Part shown: positions 18,060-26,887 of the stretch, piece by piece | Position numbering within the stretch: the stretch's first letter is position 1 | Layout: the number at the start of each line of letters is the position of its first letter | From: Bradyrhizobium erythrophlei | GTDB taxonomy: Bacteria; Pseudomonadota; Alphaproteobacteria; Rhizobiales; Xanthobacteraceae | Length of the DNA stretch: 64,000 nucleotides | Assembly (NCBI RefSeq): GCF_900129505.1 | Contig: NZ_LT670818.1 | Coordinates: 8,961,001 to 9,025,000 of the forward strand | Direction: 5' to 3' | The notes under the pieces: model-generated | The model's input: the letters and a program-made list of their open reading frames with translations, nothing else | Told to the model about the DNA's origin: nothing | Database searches by the model: none | Translations under genes and position numbers: made by a program

Positions 18060-19037
18060 ATGCTCAATCGACCCAGCCGCAATACGCCGAACCGAATGGA
18101 CCTGCCCTTCGTCGGCCTCACCACATTCGCGCGCCAGCCGTCCTGCCCGGACTGGAACGCGCTCGACGGCGCCGATGTTGCGGTCCTCGGCGTCCCCATC
18201 GACACCGCCTCGAGTTACCGCGTCGGAACCAGGTTCGGGCCGCGCGCGATCCGCGAAGCCTCGATGTTCCACGGCTTTGGCCCCGAGGGCGTGTTCGATT
18301 TCGAGGACGAAGTGACCTATCTGACCGCGGACGAAGTCTCAATCGTCGACGCCGGCGATTCCGACGTCATCTATGCCGACACGAAGCGCAGCCTTGCCAA
18401 TGCCGAGCAGGCCGTGCGCGCGCTGCTCGACGCCCGCGCAATGCCCTACATTCTCGGCGGCGATCATGCGATCACCATGGCCACCGTTGCCGCCTATTCG
18501 AACGAGAAGCCGTTCCACATCGTCCATCTCGATGCCCATTTCGACTTCATCGACGAACGCAACGGCATTACCTGGGGCCACGGCAGTCCGATGCGCCGGG
18601 CTTCGGAAATGTCGCATGTCAAGGGCATCACGACGCTCGGGGCCCGCAACATGGCGGCGGTCAGCCGCAGGGATTGGGAGGCGGCGCGCGCCTACGGCAC
18701 GATTGTTTCGCCACTCCGCAAGGTGCGGGACGAGGGTGCTGAAGCATCGCTTCGGCACATCGGCGAAATGGAGCGCGTCTACGTATCGATCGATATCGAT
18801 GCGTTCGATCCGTCGATCGCGCCGGGCACGGCGACCATCAGCCATGGCGGCTTCAGCTACTACGAGGCTCGCGACATCCTGAAGCTGATCGCCCGGCGGT
18901 TCGATGTCGTCGGCGTGGATTTCGTCGAGGTTTCACCGCCGTACGATCCCGCGGGGATCACCTCCCTGCTCGCCGCGCGGATCAGCCTCGATTTCATCGG
19001 CGCCATTTTCCACCAGCGCGCCAGGCGGCGCGCCTAA
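18060..19037 (+). CDS. Agmatinase-family ureohydrolase
   Basis: A 325-residue binuclear manganese hydrolase. Metal ligands are visible in GGDHAITMA, HLDAHFDFID and VSIDIDAFDPSIAPGT. The family splits guanidino compounds (agmatine, guanidinobutyrate, proclavaminate, arginine) into urea and an amine; the insert NGITWGHGSPMRRA lies in the specificity loop. The ATG at 18060 has AGGAG eight bases upstream. It is 65 bases after the GST gene and 54 before catalase. Assigning agmatine itself as substrate would go beyond the sequence, so no symbol is given. Confidence 0.9.
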   Translation: MLNRPSRNTPNRMDLPFVGLTTFARQPSCPDWNALDGADVAVLGVPIDTASSYRVGTRFGPRAIREASMFHGFGPEGVFDFEDEVTYLTADEVSIVDAGDSDVIYADTKRSLANAEQAVRALLDARAMPYILGGDHAITMATVAAYSNEKPFHIVHLDAHFDFIDERNGITWGHGSPMRRASEMSHVKGITTLGARNMAAVSRRDWEAARAYGTIVSPLRKVRDEGAEASLRHIGEMERVYVSIDIDAFDPSIAPGTATISHGGFSYYEARDILKLIARRFDVVGVDFVEVSPPYDPAGITSLLAARISLDFIGAIFHQRARRRA

Positions 19038-19091
19038 CCCCAGCGCCGCGCTCTCGCGCGGCTACCACCCCCAACCGAAGGATCAAGCACC

Positions 19092-20525
19092 ATGAACAAG
19101 TTCACAACCGAATTCGGCGCGCCCGTCGTCGACGACAACAACGTCATCACCGCGGGGCGGCGCGGGCCGATGCTGCTGCAGGATGTCTGGTTCCTGGAAA
19201 AGCTGGCGCATTTCGATCGCGAGGTCATTCCGGAGCGAAGGATGCACGCCAAGGGCGCCGGCGCATTCGGCACCTTTACCGTCACGCACGATATCACGCG
19301 CTTTACCAAGGCGAAGATCTTCGCGAGGGTCGGCAAGGAGACCGAGATGTTCACCCGCTTCTCGACAGTGGCGGGCGAACGCGGCGCGGCCGATGCCGAG
19401 CGCGATATTCGCGGCTTTGCGATGAAATTCTACACCGAGGAAGGCAATTGGGACCTGGTCGGCAACAACACGCCGGTGTTCTTCATCCGCGATCCCCTGA
19501 AATTCCCCGACCTCAACCACGCAATCAAGCGCGACCCGCGAACCGGCATGCGCAGCCCCGACAACAATTGGGACTATTGGACGCTTTTGCCCGAAGCCCT
19601 GCATCAGGTCACGATCATCATGAGCGATCGCGGGATTCCGCGAAGCTTCCGCCACATGCATGGGTTCGGTAGCCATACCTACAGCTTCCTGAACGCGAAA
19701 AACGAGCGCTTCTGGGTCAAATTCACCTTCAAGACCCAGCAGGGCATCGAGAACCTGACCGACGCCCAGGCGCAGTCGACGATCGGACGCGACCGCGAGA
19801 GCAATCAGCGCGACCTCTACGAGAGCATCGAGAGCGGCGCATTTCCGCGCTGGACGTTATTCATCCAGGTCATGCCGGAAGCGGAAGCCGCCACCTACCG
19901 CCTCAATCCGTTCGACCTGACCAAGGTCTGGCCGCACCGGGATTACCCGCTGATCGAGGTCGGCGTCATGGAGCTGAACCGCAATCCGGAGAACTTCTTC
20001 GCCGATGTCGAGCAGGCTGCGTTCAGCCCCGCCAATATCGTGCCGGGCATCGGTTTTTCGCCCGACAAGATGCTGCAGGGACGCCTGTTCTCCTACGGCG
20101 ACACCCAGCGCTATCGGCTCGGCGTCAACTTCTCCCAGATCCCGGTGAATGCCCCAAAATGCCCGTTCCACAGCTATCACCGCGACGGCCAGATGCGGGT
20201 CGACGGCAATGGCGGCGGCCGCACCTCCTACGAGCCGAACAGTCGGGGCGAATGGATTGCCCAACCGGATTTCGCCGAACCGCCGCTGGCGATCGAAGGC
20301 GCGGCGGATCGCTGGAATCACAGCGAGGATACCGATTACTTCTCGCAGCCCGGCGAGCTCTTCCGGCTGATGACGCCGGCGCAGCAGAAGGTCCTGTTCG
20401 AGAACACCGCGCGCGCCATCAAGGGCGCCTCCCCCGAAGTCGTGGCGCGGCATATCGGCAACTGCAGCAAGGCCGATCCCGCCTATGGCGCCGGCGTGGC
20501 CGAGGCGATCACCCGTCTCGGGTGA
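19092..20525 (+). CDS. katA: Haem catalase (small-subunit, clade 3 type)
   Basis: A 477-residue monofunctional catalase dismuting hydrogen peroxide. The distal histidine is in [12 protein letters not shown], the conserved Asn in VGNNTPVFF and the proximal haem tyrosine in [14 protein letters not shown]. The length fits the small-subunit class without the C-terminal flavodoxin-like domain. AAGGA lies before the ATG. Being third in the run after GST and the ureohydrolase, it may protect against peroxide made by an amine oxidase acting on the ureohydrolase product. Confidence 0.95.
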   Translation: MNKFTTEFGAPVVDDNNVITAGRRGPMLLQDVWFLEKLAHFDREVIPERRMHAKGAGAFGTFTVTHDITRFTKAKIFARVGKETEMFTRFSTVAGERGAADAERDIRGFAMKFYTEEGNWDLVGNNTPVFFIRDPLKFPDLNHAIKRDPRTGMRSPDNNWDYWTLLPEALHQVTIIMSDRGIPRSFRHMHGFGSHTYSFLNAKNERFWVKFTFKTQQGIENLTDAQAQSTIGRDRESNQRDLYESIESGAFPRWTLFIQVMPEAEAATYRLNPFDLTKVWPHRDYPLIEVGVMELNRNPENFFADVEQAAFSPANIVPGIGFSPDKMLQGRLFSYGDTQRYRLGVNFSQIPVNAPKCPFHSYHRDGQMRVDGNGGGRTSYEPNSRGEWIAQPDFAEPPLAIEGAADRWNHSEDTDYFSQPGELFRLMTPAQQKVLFENTARAIKGASPEVVARHIGNCSKADPAYGAGVAEAITRLG

Positions 20526-20567
20526 TCTGCTCCCGCATGGATTCGTCGGGCGAGGATCGCTGCGATC

Positions 20568-22643
20568 TCACCGCTCGACGAAGGCGCGCTGGAGCTGATC
20601 GGTGATCGGCTTCAGGAGGTAACTCATCATGGTCCGGCTCCCGGTCTGCATGAAGACTTCGGCAGGCATGCCCGAGACCAGTTGCTGACCTACGAGGCGC
20701 CGGCGTTCCTCCTCAGGGAGCGTCACTCTTACCGTGAAATACGGCGCATTGGTCTGCTGATCCCGGGTGGTATCGGCCGAGACATAGGACACCTGACCGT
20801 TGAGCTGCGGCGTCACCCGCTGATTGAAGGCCGAGAAGCGGATGAATGCCTTCTGGCCCATCCGCACCTGGTCGATATCATTGGGCTGCAGCCGCGCCTC
20901 GATCTGCAGATCGTCGAGGTCCGGCACCACTTCCATGATGGTGTCGCCGGCGCGGATCACGCCGCCGATGGTGTGCGCCGAAAGCTGGTGGATCACGCCC
21001 GAATTCGGCGCCCGGATTTCGATCCGTTCGAGCTGGTCGCGCGCCGCGACGCCGCGCTCGACCAGCTCGGCTTCCTTGGCCTGGTTCTCGCCGAGCTCCT
21101 TGACGACATCGGTGCGAAAGTCCTGATCGAGCCGAACGATCTGAAGCTGCGCCTCGCCGATCTTGGATTTCGTTTCGGCGATCGCCGACGTCAATTGCCC
21201 GCGCTCGCCTTCGATCCGCGCGCTCTCGCGCTGCAGGGTGGTGAGCCGGGTCAGCGGCACGAGCCGCTTGTCGTAGAGGTCCTGGACGCCCGTGAGTTCG
21301 CCCGCGATCAGTTCCAGTTGCTTGGATTTTGAATCGACCTGGGCATCGAGCCCCGCAATCTCCTCGCCGAGCTGCGCAACGCGGCTTTGCAGAAGATCGG
21401 TCTGGCTGCGGCGCGCATTGGCCCGCGCCTTGAAGAGCTGTTGCTCCGACGCCAGCAGCGTCCTGACGGTGGCTTCCGCCGATCGCGCCGAAAGTTCAGG
21501 CGGCACTTCGAGCTGTGCTGCGCCCTCGCGCTCGGCCTCCAGCCGGGCGATCCGGGCGCGCGCTTCATCGAGCTGCTTGCTCACCATCTGCAGGCTGGCC
21601 TGCGCCTGGGTGGCGTCGAGCCGCAGCAGCAGATCGCCCGCGCCAACCCGCTGGCCGTTGTGAACCGGAATTTCCGCCACGACGCCGCCGGTCGGATGCT
21701 GGATCGCCTTGACGTTCGATTGAACCACGAGATTGCCGGGAACCACGACGGCGCCCGCCATCGGCATCAGCACGGCGAGGCCCCCGGCCACAAGGCCGAC
21801 GCTCAGCAGCACCCGAAGTCCGGCCCGCAATTCGCCCTCGAACGCGCGTCCGGTCCGCAGCGCCAGGCTCTCGCCCCGCGCATTGTCGTTATCGGCGACG
21901 CCATCGCGATTGACGAGAAAAGCGACGCCCGTGGTGAGGCCGACGCGGCAGCTCTCGATCAACTGTCCAACGGCCGTTGCGGGCTTGGCGCTCACTTGCG
22001 GAGGCGAAAGCGTCAATCGAGGGCTCTCGATATGCATCGACCGATGCTTGTCGCCCGCTGACCGATGCTTGTCGCCCGCTCCCGGAAGTTCCGGCCCGGG
22101 CCGCATCACATTGATCAGGGACGGGTCGTCGGGCGCAAGGATCGGGCGATCCCGGTCGGGCGGCGGATCGATCGGCAACTCGCGCGCAGGTTCGCTCTTT
22201 CGCCACGCCGGAGCGGCAGCCTCCTTGCGTCCATGCTCGCTTCTGCGCGCAACCGGAGTGACGGCCGGCTCATGCACATGCTCGTTTCGGCGCCTGGTCG
22301 GTGCGGCAGCTGGCTCGGGCGGGGGTTCGATTCTCCGCGCCGCCGGAGCGGCGGCCGAAAGTCCCAGTTGCTCCAGGCAGACATCGAGCGCTCGTCCCAT
22401 CTTGCCCTTGTGCTTCCGCTGGCGCGTTCGCTGCCGCGGAGCCGGACGCAAACTCTCGCGCGCGGGACGGCGGGCTTTCGCCTCATGCGGCGCATCCGGT
22501 TGTTCCTGCTCGAAGGCCTGGCGAAGGCGCTGCAATTCGAGAATCAGGGCCGCGCCTTGCGGGCCGACAGCGTCATCCTGGGATTCCCCGACCCAGCGGG
22601 ACGCGCGCCTGAGATCGTGCGGTGGGCTGTCTCCCCGTCTCAT
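20568..22643 (-). CDS. Type I secretion periplasmic adaptor (HlyD/PrsE family) with long N-terminal extension
   Basis: A 691-residue adaptor, against about 430-480 in usual relatives. Residues 1-270 are extra: Arg/Pro/Ala-rich, probably disordered and cytoplasmic, with a duplicated AGDKHRS at 189-202. The membrane helix is at about 274-298 (GLRVLLSVGLVAGGLAVLMP), followed by the lipoyl half GGVVAEIPVHNGQRVGAGDLL, a long coiled coil (about 350-530) and the second half IRAPNSGVIHQLSAHTIGGV. The ATG overlaps the stop of the ABC gene (ATGA). An internal start such as ATG of MHIESPRL (residue 203) would shorten but not remove the extension. Confidence 0.92.
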   Translation of the reverse strand: MRRGDSPPHDLRRASRWVGESQDDAVGPQGAALILELQRLRQAFEQEQPDAPHEAKARRPARESLRPAPRQRTRQRKHKGKMGRALDVCLEQLGLSAAAPAARRIEPPPEPAAAPTRRRNEHVHEPAVTPVARRSEHGRKEAAAPAWRKSEPARELPIDPPPDRDRPILAPDDPSLINVMRPGPELPGAGDKHRSAGDKHRSMHIESPRLTLSPPQVSAKPATAVGQLIESCRVGLTTGVAFLVNRDGVADNDNARGESLALRTGRAFEGELRAGLRVLLSVGLVAGGLAVLMPMAGAVVVPGNLVVQSNVKAIQHPTGGVVAEIPVHNGQRVGAGDLLLRLDATQAQASLQMVSKQLDEARARIARLEAEREGAAQLEVPPELSARSAEATVRTLLASEQQLFKARANARRSQTDLLQSRVAQLGEEIAGLDAQVDSKSKQLELIAGELTGVQDLYDKRLVPLTRLTTLQRESARIEGERGQLTSAIAETKSKIGEAQLQIVRLDQDFRTDVVKELGENQAKEAELVERGVAARDQLERIEIRAPNSGVIHQLSAHTIGGVIRAGDTIMEVVPDLDDLQIEARLQPNDIDQVRMGQKAFIRFSAFNQRVTPQLNGQVSYVSADTTRDQQTNAPYFTVRVTLPEEERRRLVGQQLVSGMPAEVFMQTGSRTMMSYLLKPITDQLQRAFVER
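22039..22080 (-). repeat. Perfect 21-bp tandem duplication inside the adaptor gene
   Basis: The unit GACCGATGCTTGTCGCCCGC plus T occurs twice, at 22039-22059 and 22060-22080, and duplicates the heptapeptide AGDKHRS in frame. Perfect identity suggests a recent slippage event in the disordered N-terminal region. Confidence 0.9.
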
Positions 22644-24517
22644 GGCTCGACGCTTTCGGCAATCGGCGCACGGCGCGCCGTTTTCATATCGGCCGCCGCT
22701 GCCGCGGGCGGTCTCGCCGGCGGGGGCTGTCGCGCCGGCGCAGGCTCTCTTGCCGTGGCGGCTTGCCCAGTCGCGTTGCGAACGCGCGCAAATATCTCCC
22801 CGCAGGGACCGAATGCGATCGCCTTGCCGTCATAGAGCACCAGCGCCATGTTCAGTGCGGCCAGCGCACTGGGACGATGCGATATGACAATGACGATGCA
22901 GCCCTGCAGGCGCAGGATCTGAATGGCGCGGGTCAGGGCGTTCTCGCCGTCGGCATCGAGATTGGCGTTGGGCTCGTCGAGCACGATCAGGAACGGATCG
23001 CCGAACACCGCCCGCGCCAGGCCAACGCGCTGCCGCTGCCCGGCCGACAGCGACATGCCGCCCTCGCCGATCCGGGTCGAATAGCCGTCCGGCAAACGCA
23101 GGATGATGTCGTGCACGCCGGCGATCTGCGCGGCTTTCAGGATCGCGTCGGAGCTTGCATTCTCGTCGAAGCGGCAGATGTTTTCGGCGACCGTGCCGTC
23201 GAACAGCGCCACGTCCTGCGGCAGGTAGCCGACATAGCGGCCGAGATCCTCGTTGCACCATTGATCGAGCGCGGCGCCGTCGAGCCGCACCACGCCGTTC
23301 TGCGACGGCCAGATTCCGACCAGCGCCTTGGACAGCGTGGTCTTGCCCGAGGCGCTGGCGCCGAGCAGCGCCAGTCCCATGCCGGCCTTGAGCGAAAACG
23401 AGATGTTCGAGACGATCGGCTTGGTCGCGCCCGGTGCCGTGACCGCGAGTTCCTGCACCGACAGCTCGCGGCAGGGGCGCGGCAGCACCACCGGCGGCGC
23501 CGGAGGTGCCGCGGTGGCCTTGCAGATGTCGCGCAGGCGCGTGATGCCCTGGCGCGCGGCGACGAGCTGCTTCCAGGTGCCAAGCGCGATTTCGACCGGC
23601 GCCAGCGCGCGGCCCATCATGATCGACGAGGCGATCATGATGCCGCCCGAGGCCCTGTCGGCGACGACGAGATAGGCGCCGAGGCCGAGCATGCCGGATT
23701 GCAGCACGTAGCGCAGCACCTTCGCCCCCGAGCCGAGATTGGCATAGACGTCGGTGGCGCGGATATTTTCCCGCAAATAGCGCTCGTTGGCCTGCGACCA
23801 GCGCGCGGTGAAGCGGTCGGTCATGCCGAGCGCGCGAATAACTTCGGCGTTGCGCTGGGTCGCGTCCGCCAGCACCTGGCGCTGGGCGCTGGAATCCATC
23901 GCCGCTTTCGCCGCGCCGCGCGACATCCGCTCGGTCAGCAATGTCATGGCGATGATCGCCGCGGTGCCCAGCAGCGCCGTCATGCCGATCGCCGGATGAA
24001 ACAGGAACAATGCGACGAGGAAGATCGGGATCCAGGGCATGTCGAGGAACGCGGTCGGCCCCATGCTCGACATGAAGCTGCGCACCTGGTCCAGATCGCG
24101 CAACGGCTGCTGCATCAGCATCGGCTTCGCCCCGCGAAGCGGCAGCGTGGCGAGTGCGGTGTGGATCGACTGCTGCAGGCCGGCGTCGAACAGCGTGCCG
24201 ACCCGGCACAGCATGCGCGTGCGCAGCGCGTCGAAATATCCCTGCACCAGATAGGCGAACAGCACCATCAGCGAAAGCCCGAGCAGGGTCGCGGTGTTGC
24301 GGCTTGGAATCACCCGGTCATAGACCTGCAGCATGTAGAGCGAGCCCGACAGCATCAGGATGTTGATGACGCCGCTGAATACGGCGATGCCGACCATGCG
24401 CCGCGCACTCTCGCGCAGTCCCACCGCCACGGGATCGTCGGACTGAAGCGTCGACCTGAGGCTGGAAATCGCGCGCGACGGAAACGTCGCCTCTGCGTGA
24501 CCGTGAGCGATACTCAT
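22640..24517 (-). CDS. Type I secretion ABC exporter (permease/ATPase, PrtD/PrsD family)
   Basis: A 625-residue half-transporter that powers one-step secretion across both membranes. The membrane domain spans about residues 40-310 (for example GVINILMLSGSLYMLQVYD). The ATPase domain has Walker A GASASGKTTLSK near residue 385, signature LSAGQRQRVGLAR and Walker B FLIVLDEPNANLD. A Pro/Ala-rich tail follows. The ATG at 24517 (MSIAHGHAEA) is preferred over an upstream alternative at 24586. It is coupled to the adaptor gene and divergent from the His-tipped repeat protein, its likely cargo. The outer-membrane TolC partner is absent. Confidence 0.93.
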   Translation of the reverse strand: MSIAHGHAEATFPSRAISSLRSTLQSDDPVAVGLRESARRMVGIAVFSGVINILMLSGSLYMLQVYDRVIPSRNTATLLGLSLMVLFAYLVQGYFDALRTRMLCRVGTLFDAGLQQSIHTALATLPLRGAKPMLMQQPLRDLDQVRSFMSSMGPTAFLDMPWIPIFLVALFLFHPAIGMTALLGTAAIIAMTLLTERMSRGAAKAAMDSSAQRQVLADATQRNAEVIRALGMTDRFTARWSQANERYLRENIRATDVYANLGSGAKVLRYVLQSGMLGLGAYLVVADRASGGIMIASSIMMGRALAPVEIALGTWKQLVAARQGITRLRDICKATAAPPAPPVVLPRPCRELSVQELAVTAPGATKPIVSNISFSLKAGMGLALLGASASGKTTLSKALVGIWPSQNGVVRLDGAALDQWCNEDLGRYVGYLPQDVALFDGTVAENICRFDENASSDAILKAAQIAGVHDIILRLPDGYSTRIGEGGMSLSAGQRQRVGLARAVFGDPFLIVLDEPNANLDADGENALTRAIQILRLQGCIVIVISHRPSALAALNMALVLYDGKAIAFGPCGEIFARVRNATGQAATAREPAPARQPPPARPPAAAAADMKTARRAPIAESVEP

Positions 24518-24618
24518 GCACTGCGCCCTCTCGGCTGCCATCGCAATTGCCGCGATCAAATCTCCTTGACGGCTGATACCGACCATTTTTCGGCAAGAAT
24601 GCGACGACGGCGAAGAGT

Positions 24619-24640
24619 TCTGGACGGAGTCTGGACGGAG
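24619..24640. repeat. Perfect 11-bp tandem repeat
   Basis: TCTGGACGGAG occurs at 24619-24629 and again at 24630-24640. Its core CTGGACG recurs in the first arm of the next repeat pair, which suggests a cluster of related protein-binding sites. Confidence 0.65.
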
Positions 24641-24664
24641 TTCGGAGTAAAACCACGGCGTGTG

Positions 24665-24705
24665 GTGTCATATTTTTCTGGACGCGTGTCATAATTTTCC
24701 GGACG
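24665..24705. repeat. 20-bp direct repeat with 21-bp spacing, operator-like
   Basis: GTGTCATATTTTTCTGGACG (24665-24684) and GTGTCATAATTTTCCGGACG (24686-24705) agree at 18 of 20 positions. The 21-base period equals two helical turns, so a protein could contact both on one face of the DNA. It lies about 150 bases upstream of the ABC gene start. Confidence 0.65.
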
Positions 24706-24992
24706 ATGGCGTCGTACCGGCCGCGCAAGATTTGCGGCCCGCCAGATTTTCAGAGCAAATACCGGACAACGCTTTCAGATTTTCCGCTCGCGGCCGGGTT
24801 GTTCTCGCCTCAAACGCATCAGCGTCACGGATTCGTCCGCCTATCACCTTGCTTCTCCCGCGCATTGGCCCCGGTGTCGGCTGAAAGCCGCCACGAAGCT
24901 AAATAATTCTTCATCTCTCGCATCACGTCGCCGCGGAAGTGATCACACGCGTCGGCCGTCAAGCAGTTTTGACGAGACAACAGGGGACGAAC

Positions 24993-26530
24993 ATGGCTCG
25001 CATCGCAAACGATTTTCATCACCATCACGCTGGTAACGGTCACCAAATGGATCCGGGCCCGCCCGCGCCGCCCGTCACAGATCCCGTTCCCCCCACCCCC
25101 CTGCCGCCGCCGCACCGGCTTTCTCTGACCTCGGCTTGACATTCAACGACGCCACGCGCGCGCTGGAAGGCGGACTGTGGCAAAATACGGTCTCGGAAGG
25201 CGGTCAGGGGCTCGGCAGCATCGGGCGATACACCACCGATCTCACCAACGTGCAAACCGGCCTGCAGGCGGAAGTAGCCGCGGGGCAATTCACCGGTGAT
25301 ACACTCACCCATGTCAACGCGATCCTGGCCGATATTACGACCTCGCTATCGGCGGCCACCGCCTCGTTGGATGGCGGCGGGACTTTCGGCAGCGTCGCCG
25401 CCGCGGAAACGGCGTTGCACAACAGCCATCTCGATATCCTCAATATCGTCAACAACGACGCCAATCTCGCCACGTTGGCGACACAAAACGGCGCGGCCGG
25501 ATTTCTCGCAGCGCCCACAGCATTTGCCGCAGGCACCACGGCCGCGAACGCCCCTCACGCCACTTTCGCCGACATCGGCGCCATCTTCAACGATCTCGCC
25601 AACATCTCCATTGGCGGCATCAACGCCTCCAATACGGCGCAGGCGACGGCCGACACTAACGCGGCCATCACCGACCTGCAGAGTTTGATGGCGGCCAACC
25701 CGACGCTGTTCGGCGGTCTCACCGGCATCCATGCGGATACCATCGTGCGGCAACTTGAACTCGAGAAAACCTTCATCAACCAGGCCGGGGTAAGCCAGGA
25801 TGCGGGACGGGCCAGCAACGACAATCTGCTCGACATCATCGACATCGTGCAGGGCGACAACAACCTGTTGAACATGGCAAACCAGAACGGCGTTCACGGC
25901 TTTACGCCCTTTGGCGACGCGCTGAACCCGACACCGAAATATATCGACAATTCGGACCAGACGAATTTCTGGGCCAACTTCATCGCCCAGTCCAACACGC
26001 TGGGACAGCAGGCGGAGAACCTGGTCGGCGGCCACGATGCAGCTGCGATCACCGCGCTGATCGGCAACATTCAGACCTTCGAAAAGACGGTGACCAATTT
26101 CGACGCTGCCCAGGGCGGCATCTTCGAAGCCCGCTTCGACAACGAACTGCTGGGCCAGACCAGCACGCTGGGCGCCGAGGTGAGCGCGATCATCAAGGGA
26201 CTGCAAACCGGCAATGCGGCGCTGGTCACCGCCGCCGCGGAAGAGATGCACGCCAACGCCGCCGACGTCGGCGGCAACAACACTCCCGCGACCGGCGGCA
26301 CCTACAATGCCGACGGCGCGACGGTGGCCGACGTGCTGTCGACAGCGGTGGCGGCTCCCGCGGTGGCCGCGGCCACGCCGGTGACCCCGGCACCGGCACC
26401 GGCGGCACCCGCTCCGGCACCGGCGGCACCCGTCGTGGCCGCGGCGCCGTCAGCGGCCACGCCCCCGGTCATCGATCCGCATCATTCGATTGCGGAGATG
26501 GCGCAGCATTTCCACCACATGTGGGGATAA
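24993..26530 (+). CDS. Putative type I secretion substrate, His-tipped repeat protein (frameshifted)
   Basis: The natural start appears to be the ATG at 24993 (MARIANDFHHHHAGNG), but that frame stops at 25139. The body continues in another frame, readable back through AFSDLGLTFNDATRALEGG, so one base seems to be missing within 25089-25101, two runs of six C separated by an A. The body (to 26530) has an internal duplication: DILNIVNNDANLATLATQNG and DIIDIVQGDNNLLNMANQNG. It ends in a Pro/Ala linker and a second His-rich tip, HHSIAEMAQHFHHMWG. No RTX nonapeptides are seen. If unframeshifted it would have about 512 residues. Only position opposite the exporter suggests secretion. Confidence 0.65.
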
Positions 26531-26544
26531 CGGCGGATCGACGT

Positions 26545-26585
26545 GACCTCCAGCCACCCGTCGCGTCGACGGGTCGCTGGAGGTC
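26545..26585 (+). terminator. Strong hairpin after the repeat-protein gene
   Basis: GACCTCCAG (26545-26553) pairs with CTGGAGGTC (26577-26585), and inside it ACCCGTCG with CGACGGGT, leaving a three-base loop. No T-run follows, so it may protect the 3' end or need Rho. The remaining 300 bases to the next gene contain nothing recognisable apart from a GGAG ribosome site before 26888. Confidence 0.65.
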
Positions 26586-26887
26586 GGGCGATCGGGCGGT
26601 CCGGCTCTTGCCAGCTCTTGCGGTTTGAACCGTCAACACGACGCGGCCGGGCAGCCGCAAAACAAAGGGAAATGTTCATTCGTCGGGTTCGGCGAATCCT
26701 GATTTTGGGGGACGTGTCATTTGTGTACCGGTAACGATGGCTTCTTGCGGCGTATTGCACGGGCCAAGACGGAAGATCGTGCGATCGGGCGCGATGCGCC
26801 GGCGCGTGGCAGATTCGAAGTTAGCGTAAAGTCCAGGCGCCACCCTGATGGTGCCCGCTGCGGGCTCCCCGACCACGGAGCGCGCGC

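Larger units (their letters stand above)
24518..24992. promoter_or_regulatory. Divergent intergenic region between secretion genes and putative substrate
   Basis: 475 bases with no gene, between the leftward ABC/adaptor operon and the rightward repeat protein. It holds two sets of short direct repeats (24619-24640 and 24665-24705), described separately, and is locally AT-richer around 24660-24700. Both transcripts probably start here. Confidence 0.6.
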
